A stretch of DNA of 64,000 bases from Cylicocyclus nassatus (taxonomy: Eukaryota; Nematoda; Chromadorea; Rhabditida; Strongylidae), in assembly GCA_958299035.1 (NCBI GenBank), contig CATQJL010000112.1, positions 57,209,823-57,273,822 of the forward strand, read 5' to 3'. The translations under genes and the position numbers were made by a program. The notes beneath the pieces are model-generated. The model was given only the letters and a program-made list of their open reading frames with translations, was not told the origin of the DNA and searched no databases. Below are positions 56,797-64,000 of the stretch, piece by piece (the first letter of the stretch is position 1; each line of letters begins with the position of its first letter).

Positions 56797-57732
56797 GGTT
56801 GTCCGGAAATTAATGTCCGTTTTGAATTTCAACCGCAACAAGTCATACACTTTTCATTCCTGAATAGCTTTCAAGGTACCGATAGAGCAAAGCAAGCTCT
56901 ACAAGATGGCAGTTTTGATTTAGCAATAGCTCTGATCCACCTCGAGTTTCGAGCCAAAAACTAAAAAAATTCAACTGCCCGAAAAATCAAGAAAAATCAT
57001 AATTCAGTTCGTAAGTATTTTACAAAAATTCTAATTTGCTCACGTAAACACTATCCACATAAGACATATATGTACGCTATTGCCGTATGTTTTCCTCTGT
57101 TAGAAATCGAAAAAACGAAAACTTTCATACTTTTGCAAAAATGATGCTGTGTCGTCCCCACACAAGTAGAAGTGTTCTACAAATTTGTAAAAGTACAACG
57201 TAGATTTTCAGCTTTCTACAAGCTTTAGTTCTCGAGAAATATCGAATATAGCTTTCATTAGTCAGGTGGTCCAAACTAAAATTCAAATTTCTCGGGAACT
57301 AAAGCTTGTAAAAAGCCGAAAATCCACGTTTTTACTTTTGCAGATTTGTAGTATACATCTACTTATGTGGGGACGAACACAGCATCACTTTTGCAAAAGT
57401 ATGAAAGTTTTCGTTTTTTCGATTTCTAACAGAGGAAAACATACGGCAATAGCGTACATATATGTCTTATGTGGATAGTGTTTACGTGAGCAAATTAGAA
57501 TTTTTGTAAAATACTTACGAACTGAATTATGATTTTTCTTGATTTTTCGGGCAGTTGAATTTTTTTAGTTTTTGGCTCGAAACTCGAGGTGGATCAGAGC
57601 TATTGCTAAATCAAAACTGCCATCTTCTAGAGCTTGCTTTGCTCTATCGGTATCTTGAAAGCTATTCAGGAATGAAAAGTGTATGACTTGTTGCGGTTGA
57701 AATTCAAAACGGACATTAATTTCCGGACAACC
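56797..57732. mobile_element. mariner-type palindromic MITE, 936 bp
   Basis: Ends GGTTGTCCGGAAATTAATGT and its reverse complement, flanked by TA on both sides. The arms are inverted copies over almost the whole length (paired positions sum to 114529) with a small centre near 57264 and few mismatches. The tip resembles termini of mariner-like elements. The ORFs inside are symmetrical by-products and there is no transposase. Confidence 0.85.
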
Positions 57733-58306
57733 TAATAGAAACCGTAATGGCTGGGAGTCGCGAACTTAAAACATCAATGAATAGTTTTAAGGTTATCAAT
57801 GTGTAGTCCTAAAGTGACAACTTAGCCTGAAAGTACTATAACAAATTTATTCCTCCCTCTTGGCAGACCCTAAGGTTTTTAGTATTTTATGGACCATCAT
57901 TATATAAAATGAAGTAGTTCAAATAAATTAAGTTTGTGAAATATTCATGAATCAAAGGAGAAGATGAAGTTGATGGTTTCAAGCTCTTAAACTTGCGTAG
58001 CTGATTAGCGAATGTAACAAAATGGAGTTGTAGAACCGAAGAGAACCGAGCATGCGTTCCTTTCCCAGATAGTGCACCTTCATGACCTTATATAGGTTTT
58101 AAGTGACAAATTCTGGAATATTCAACGCCCGAAGCCTCCGCTACCCTAATGAAAGTGAACGTTGCATGCCCGAAGGCTTCTAGCTAATGCGAAGCAATCT
58201 CATCAGCGTCGATTTTTCTACAAAAAGAAATACTATATCAAATTTGTCTTCAGGCTGAATCCAGGACTAGATCCACAATGCCTGCAGGCAATAATTCCCA
58301 AAAGAC

Positions 58307-58735
58307 TCAATCAGTATAAGCTTGGGTAGGAATTGAAAGTGTGAGAACCATATAAGTGATGAGTTTACGTATAATAAACCTCAGAAAGACTAAAACGAAC
58401 TCGAGTGACTTCCTCATAATACTTGCGTCTTTTTGGAAATCTGACAAAAGCAGAATCTCAACAACAATCCAAATGGAGAGAGTAACTCGTAAAAGAGGGG
58501 CACAATTTAAGAGATTTGTAACCAAGAAGATCAATCATAAATAGTACACACAATTTGTTAGCATAGGAAGCTAATGCAAAGGTTATTTTTGAAAAAAGAC
58601 CTAAATTCAGTATGAAAAAATAAATGGGATTGTCATACCAGTTGGTAGCATGCCATATACAGCTAAGTGCTTTCATTCAGTGGATGAGGAGAACAAGTAA
58701 GTGCAGAATTATTTTCCTCGATAGAGACTGAAAAA
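58307..58735 (-). pseudogene. possible degraded membrane-receptor fragment
   Basis: After TTTTTTTCAG (about 58730) the minus strand gives hydrophobic stretches in shifting frames: KIILHLLVLLIH, then LAVYGMLPTGMTIPFIFSY, then TFALASYANKLCVLFMIDLL, then LSIWIVVEILLL and RFIIRKLITYMVLTLS ending in TGA. Several helix-like segments in series recall a nematode serpentine chemoreceptor. The frame changes three times without good splice sites, so if it ever was one it is broken. Identification is tentative. Confidence 0.25.
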
Positions 58736-59857
58736 AATCTAAAGTATGTGTTAGGTTTATACCCTATTGAAGTGAAAAGGCTCAACAATTCAAGATGCTT
58801 GGGTTCGCACAATTAGGTCATGGTATTTACAATAAAAAAGTGCTTTGTTAGACATTTTTTGATGGGTAAGCCATACGGAGACCATCTGTCAGATGACATT
58901 ATTGCTAATCATCGGCGGCATTTTCTTTGAAAAAAATGAAAATTTTAGTTATGGCTCATCATCGCGAAAGAGCCTCTGCTTTCTTTCTTTTCCATATTTA
59001 CCAGGGCCAGGCGCAGAATGTATGGAGCAGGCTGGGCTTTGTTTTTGGGGGCGAAAAAGCAAATGAGATATCGTTTTCGTGGCCAAAAATTGACTTTTTT
59101 TTGTAGACCGTTTTCGTTTTTTGAGGGTTATTACATCTAGGGCTGAGAGTCAAGACTTAGTAAAATTTCGCGAAAGTCAAGGGGGAATTTGTTTTCAAGA
59201 ATTCTAGCAACGAACTCATGCCGGGCCGTGATAGTCACTCGAGCTCCATAACATAGTTGGCAGACCTACTTATCTCAACAGTAAAAACAGCCTGTAAAAA
59301 TTACCAGAAGCATTCGTGTCCGTCTGCAGAACCACAAACGGAAAGCTTACCGCTTTGGATAGAAATAAATGCGATATTTGACAGTTTTTCCAGAGCAATG
59401 GGGAAATGATGTCCATGCATACATTTGAATACATTGACCTTTTCCTGTTTTTGTCAACACAGTCGCTTGCAGCCGGGATCAAATTTTGAAACCTTTTTTT
59501 TTCTCATCTTCTGCAGCAAATACTGTACCCAGCCGAGCAAATTAGTATTCTGAGTGCTAGAAAATGACTGCAAATGAGAATGTTTTGTCGTCGGAAATTG
59601 AGGCACTGAAAGCGTACCCGTTGTCGCTGACAAACGGCTAAATTAATGCCAGAAGCTAATTTTCCTCTTGCCACATGCTCATCCTCTGTTTTGATGAAAG
59701 CATTGGCATAGCGAAATGACATTGCCGTCTTGTTCAATCATTCTGCGCTCTTATTCTTCTATTGTAGCAATCTTGTGGTTCATAAACGGTCATTTTCCTC
59801 CATCTCTCTCTTGTATCACATAGCGAATTTTGAGGACAATTCTTGGCAGGTTTACTG

Positions 59858-60329
59858 ACAAGGGAAGCTTGTTCAGTCGAACTGGCCTGTTTAAATGGAA
59901 TGTATACCATACTGAAGGGCATGAAATGCTATTTTCGAACCTGCCTTCCCTACTTGCTGAACGTTCATGGACGAGGAGTTATGAGTGTTTTTTGGAGCGA
60001 AAGGTTGAATGTGCATTTTGGATAAAATGAATTGCTAAAATTTTACTAGCCCTCGAATGATGCAAAAAACTGTGATATGTCTTTTATTTTAGAGTATTTT
60101 TGAATAAAATGCTGTGATGATTGTCACTGCTCCACTGAAAAGCTAGAAAAAATATTGAAGCTATTTTTGTTCCACTTGCACATTCAATTTTTTGCTCCAA
60201 TAAACGCCCATAATTCCTCGTCCATGAATGTTCTGCAGATAAGGAAGGCAGATTTGGAATTAGCACTTTGTGCCCTTCAATATGGCATACATCTAAAAAG
60301 GTCACTTCGACTGAACATGCTTCCCTTGT
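59858..60329. mobile_element. ACAAGGGAA-family MITE, third copy
   Basis: ACAAGGGAAGCTTGTTCAGT at the left pairs with ACTGAACATGCTTCCCTTGT at the right with one or two mismatches; inner blocks CATGGACGAGGAGTTATG / CATAATTCCTCGTCCATG also pair. It is 472 bp and non-coding. Confidence 0.75.
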
Positions 60330-60859
60330 AAGATCATATCCTCATAGCCAAAACATTAAAGACTCCCCGATACAATCTCAGATTTTCCTCTTTGAATTTT
60401 TTTTTTTGATTTCACTTTTTCTCTGGCCAGAATCAACGAAGTTGGGGCCGTTTTGATTACTTGGTAGTTTACAAAATAGTGAATTTAGAACGATTTCATA
60501 AACAGAAAATTAGAATACAATAAAATCAAAAATAGCCATAATTAAAATGAAAAATACGATGACTCCTAATGTCATGAGTAACGAACTCAACATCATCATC
60601 ATTCAAAGTGACTACTACGTTACAATTATTTCGTGCCTATAACGGGAAGTAATGAAAAAGCCTATTCACTCACTCCGAAATAATTCAAGCCAGGAAAATG
60701 GCTAAATAGCAGTCTCTATACTAAAATAGTAATGTGCCCTGCAATAAACTTACGTTGTCACCTAACCAGTGTGAACTCTCCAAAATCAACGTATGACAAT
60801 TATATAGGAATGAGGAACAATTTGGCGTGGTATCATCCATCTCTTACACTATATAAGCT

Positions 60860-61024
60860 TTGATTCAACTGGCTTGGCTCCTGGAAGGCGGGGCTTTGTG
60901 ACCTAAATAAGGCCGCTCGAGCCTGAACGCAGTCTGCGTCTCTCTCGCGCGCGTGCTCTCTGATCACTATCTATCCTCAACTAGGTCAGGAAGCTCCGCC
61001 TTCCAGGAGTCGAGCCATTTGAAT
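60860..61024. mobile_element. GATTCAACTGGCTTGGC hairpin element, copy 1
   Basis: TTGATTCAACTGGCTTGGCT with CCTGGAAGGCGGGGCTT is mirrored by AAGCTCCGCCTTCCAGGAGT and CGAGCCATTTGAAT at the right. The centre has CTCTCTCGCGCGCG. A related copy is at 61957-62127. Confidence 0.75.
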
Positions 61025-61956
61025 GAAAGGGTAGTTACTGCTTCATAGACGAAAAATCTAACAGTTTGGAGTGATAAAGGGGCAAATTGCCCATAAATCA
61101 GCAACTCTCAAAAATTACGAAGATGATGTCAGTCGTACTTGCGGCTAATAACTATCAAAGTTGGTTGGATTCAAGAAAAATGCTAGCCTTTAGGGAGTAA
61201 GAAAATTTTCTTGTTATTTAATTATGAAATAAAAGAACCAAGAGTATTATGAAGTGGATTATCTTCATTTCTCTAACTTATTTTAGTTTCATACAGATTG
61301 AGCTGCCTAGTTATTGTAGAAATTTCTAGATAAAGTCATTACGAAAGCCTTATATTGAGGCATCCCAAGATAGTAGTCTGAATTTAAGCCATTACAAGAT
61401 GTCTGATTTAAAGCGTTTGCAGAAAAAATTAGTGATTCGAATCTTACTAACAACATGATGCCTTGATGGTTCAAAACTGTTGAATTTTTGAATTCTACAA
61501 GGAATTAAATGAAGATTGCAATGGTTTGAATTCTATGTAAAACCCAGTACCACACCGCTCCCGGGTGATGACAAACAAAGGCAGGATAAAGGGTTACAAT
61601 GGTGTGGAACTACGAGAACTATGAAACTAGAACTTCTGTGATTTGCATTTGATACCAACATCAGTTACAGTTTGTCATCGAAACAAAGTGCATCCGTATA
61701 TTTTATGCACCGGGATGTCTAAAGGGGATTCCCCGCACGCATACTGCGTTTGCAGAGTTTAGTGTTCAAACAACTGTTATTGAATTTCACGTGAAGTTGT
61801 AAGTGGCCGATTAGGTTGAACGATGAGCTTTTATTCAAGTTGGAGAAAGCTCCCAGAATTTCAATCTTCTTAGTTTACTTGCTGCACTTGGAAACTGTTA
61901 TTTCTGCTCTTAATTCATCCTCATCAGTAATCGCGGCGATGTTATAAGACTTACCC

Positions 61957-62127
61957 TTTGATTCAACTGGCTTGGCGGCTGGAAGGCGGAGCTTTGTGAC
62001 CTAATTAAGGCTAGATGGTGATCAGATAGCACGCGCGCGAGAGAGACGCAGACTGCGTCGCGGGCGCGAGCGGCCCTATTCAGGCCACAAGGCCCCGTCT
62101 CCCAGTCACAAGCCAGCTGAATCAAAT
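61957..62127. mobile_element. GATTCAACTGGCTTGGC hairpin element, copy 2
   Basis: TTTGATTCAACTGGCTTGGC at the left pairs with GCCAGCTGAATCAAA at the right. The inner CGCGCGCGAGAGAGACGCAG is inverted relative to copy 1, as expected for a palindromic element read from the other side. It is 171 bp with no coding capacity. Confidence 0.75.
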
Positions 62128-64000
62128 GTTATGAGAATTGTGATGTGTGACAAAAAGGGGAAGGCTAGTAAGAAAGAAAATGAAGGAATTTGTAATGAGC
62201 TGGTGTTACACTACCGATAGTCGTCCAGAAGAAAAATACAGTAAGACTAGAGCTATGGTAGTTACGACAAAGGGTGAGTGTATATTAGAAGCATCAAAAT
62301 TGTTCCTTGGTCAGCATAGTATTGCTCTAGGAAAAATTTTCCAAGATAAAGACGATAATCCTTTTGAGATCTCAATGTTGAGAAATGGGCAGTGAAGCAC
62401 CATATATATCCTGGTCGTGATAACAAGAACTTTTGAAGTTGATTAGCTATTTAATGACACAAATGTGACTCATCATCACCAAAAAAGACATGGTTTTCAA
62501 TTTCGTACAAATAATTAGAGCGAGGATTACGTACGCACTACTTAATCTGCTCATTGTCAGATTTCTTGCCTAGGTATTGAAGTCTCAAAATTTTCGTGTT
62601 CAAACGTGTAATTGTCAGTACAGTTTATTCGAGGGTCTCGGGAGGTCTGTAGAATCTCCAACTCCGTTTAAGGGAAGAAAATGGAAATTTTTAATTCCAA
62701 TTTTCAAAATTTTAGTTACGAAAAGTTCATAAAATTAACTTGCTATATTTACAAGCACTCTGTGTAAGCTGCTTGTAGCTGAAGGCACTGCATTCCCTTC
62801 ACTACATTCTCATCCTCACCTGGTACTCGTGGGATGATGACTCTTCAATCCATGTCTTTAAAGGCAGCATCCCGACAAAATTTCGCTCTCCGGTTTTTCA
62901 CTTCTTCGGAGCCTTTGCGCCATGCTGAAGCCACATCCAAGCTTTTCAGCGCTTGAAAATGGCGAAAGTGAGCTTTTTTAGAATCTCCAAGTCCGCGTTT
63001 GCTCCAAATTACGTGTAATCTCGGTACCCATTATTTTGAGAGGACGCTGCATTTAAAGGTGCAGGAAATCTGAAACTTGTATTCACCAACGAAGCCTTGA
63101 GGGTAGATTTTACCCCACAAAGCGATTAAGCCGTAACCACAAACCATCAAAAACCTAGCATAGAGCAAGCTAGCAAGCTAAATTTACCCTGACATTTCAT
63201 ATGAACATAAAGTTATCTCTCGATGCATCACTCATTACTAGCGACACTGTTTTGACAACAAATACATAAAGTTCCCTATGGCCTCTTTCCGTCTTTTCGT
63301 TTGAGGATACCATGCATTATAATATTTACCCGAGTTGTTTGAGTGAAAAAATTTAGTTTCGAATAAAGTACACACGCAACTAATCAGGGCCCTGCACGCG
63401 ACGGTCGGGAGCTTTTTTGGAAACGAAGGCCCCCATGACTTCGCAGAAATTTGCGACCTTTCGACACAAAGGTCAGTAGGGGAACCTTCATTCAACCAAC
63501 TTAACAGTGAAAAAAAAGCGAAAAAAGCACATTTTGTGTATAATATAACAAAAAAAGCAAAAAAAATCCTGACTTGATCAAAAGCTCAGTCATTGCATAT
63601 GGCACCAATGTGGTTTTCAGAATGTTGAAAAGCTTTTAGGCCAGCCAAATCTGTAGTCTCAACAATCTGGCGATGCATTTTTCGCCACATAGTTCAAAGG
63701 ACACCGCATGTGGTTAGGGCGCGATATATACAACTCTGGCTCAGGAAAAGCGGAGAGGCAATGGTGGTATCTCTCTTCTCTATGCGGTAGATTTTTGGGC
63801 GTATTAATTGGTTAAATCAAAAGAGGTCCAAAACTTACGCAAACTCTCCATTATTTATGCTCTACCAACCCAGTTGGCTTGGTGTTGGTCTACGAACCAA
63901 CAAAGAGCGGCTATAAGGAAACACAAGTTTTGAAACTTTTACCTAAGATAGTCTGGAGTCATATACACATAGCCCAAATTCGGTGTCATGTAATTATTTG

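Larger units (their letters stand above)
57735..64000. other. repeat-rich region without a firm gene
   Basis: Listed elements are at 59858-60329, 60860-61024 and 61957-62127. A minus-strand frame at about 59722-59510 and a plus-strand frame at 62183-62395 (with SRPEEKYSKTRAMVVTTKGE) have protein-like composition but no start context or splice partner. I see nothing convincing at 62400-64000. Confidence 0.4.

Noticed and set aside
1..64000. CRISPR arrays, bacterial operons, riboswitches or prophage
   Set aside because: Spliced genes with animal homologues and nematode splice signals throughout; the only regular repeats are minisatellites and inverted elements.

Overview
The window is chromosomal DNA of a nematode, probably a free-living or parasitic rhabditine; I cannot name the species. 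The evidence is two collagen-type genes (one a textbook cuticle collagen ending in the usual [13 protein letters not shown] block), mostly short introns of about 45-60 bp with GT(A/G/T) donors and TTTCAG acceptors, acceptor-like tracts immediately before start codons that suggest spliced-leader trans-splicing (34647, 47899, 56451), and intron-exon structures that assemble into full-length conserved animal proteins. Gene density is low, roughly one gene per 7-8 kb; the rest is a dense graveyard of short inverted-repeat elements.

Layout: 1-3.6 kb, repeats only. 3.66-4.06 kb (+), a small secreted protein of 82 aa. 6.0-11.4 kb (+), an acidic, collagen-like gene split by a 3.74-kb almost perfect palindromic element (6760-10495) with a TA duplication. 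11.9 kb, a doubtful 50-aa ORF. 13.06-20.39 kb, a complete but gene-less LTR retrotransposon (793-bp LTRs, AGTTT target duplication, primer binding site, polypurine tract). 20.4-26.7 kb, a mariner-type MITE and a large inverted minisatellite element. 26.7-27.3 kb (-), an intronless gene with a zinc-knuckle-like motif. 29.5-32.6 kb (+), ttc-5, 10 exons, 419 aa. 34.6-36.3 kb (+), a cuticle collagen, 6 exons, 293 aa. 38.3-42.7 kb (-), sac-1, a phosphoinositide phosphatase, 16 exons, 610 aa. 43.2-44.0 kb (-), a decayed Tc1/mariner transposase. 44-47.9 kb, repeats and a few unassigned exon-like ORFs. 47.9-49.5 kb (+), an ELL-associated factor (EAF), 8 exons. 50.4-51.7 kb (+), an RPA2-like single-strand DNA binding protein whose C-terminal winged helix is replaced by a Pro/Ser/Thr tail. 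51.8-56.5 kb (-), a major-facilitator transporter of the SLC17 type, 10 exons, 504 aa. 56.8-64 kb, several MITEs and no gene I can defend apart from a possible degraded receptor fragment.

The genes are unrelated housekeeping or cuticle functions and do not form a pathway: cuticle matrix (two collagens), ER/Golgi lipid signalling (sac-1), transcription elongation (EAF), DNA replication/repair (RPA2-like), tubulin mRNA control or stress response (ttc-5), and anion/organic acid transport (MFS). The RPA2-like and MFS genes converge so closely that their poly(A) signals lie in each other's gene ends. Most of the large introns contain an identifiable inverted-repeat element, so MITE insertion appears to be a major cause of intron growth here. 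The most unusual object is the 3.7-kb palindrome inside the acidic collagen gene; the next is the coding-free LTR element.
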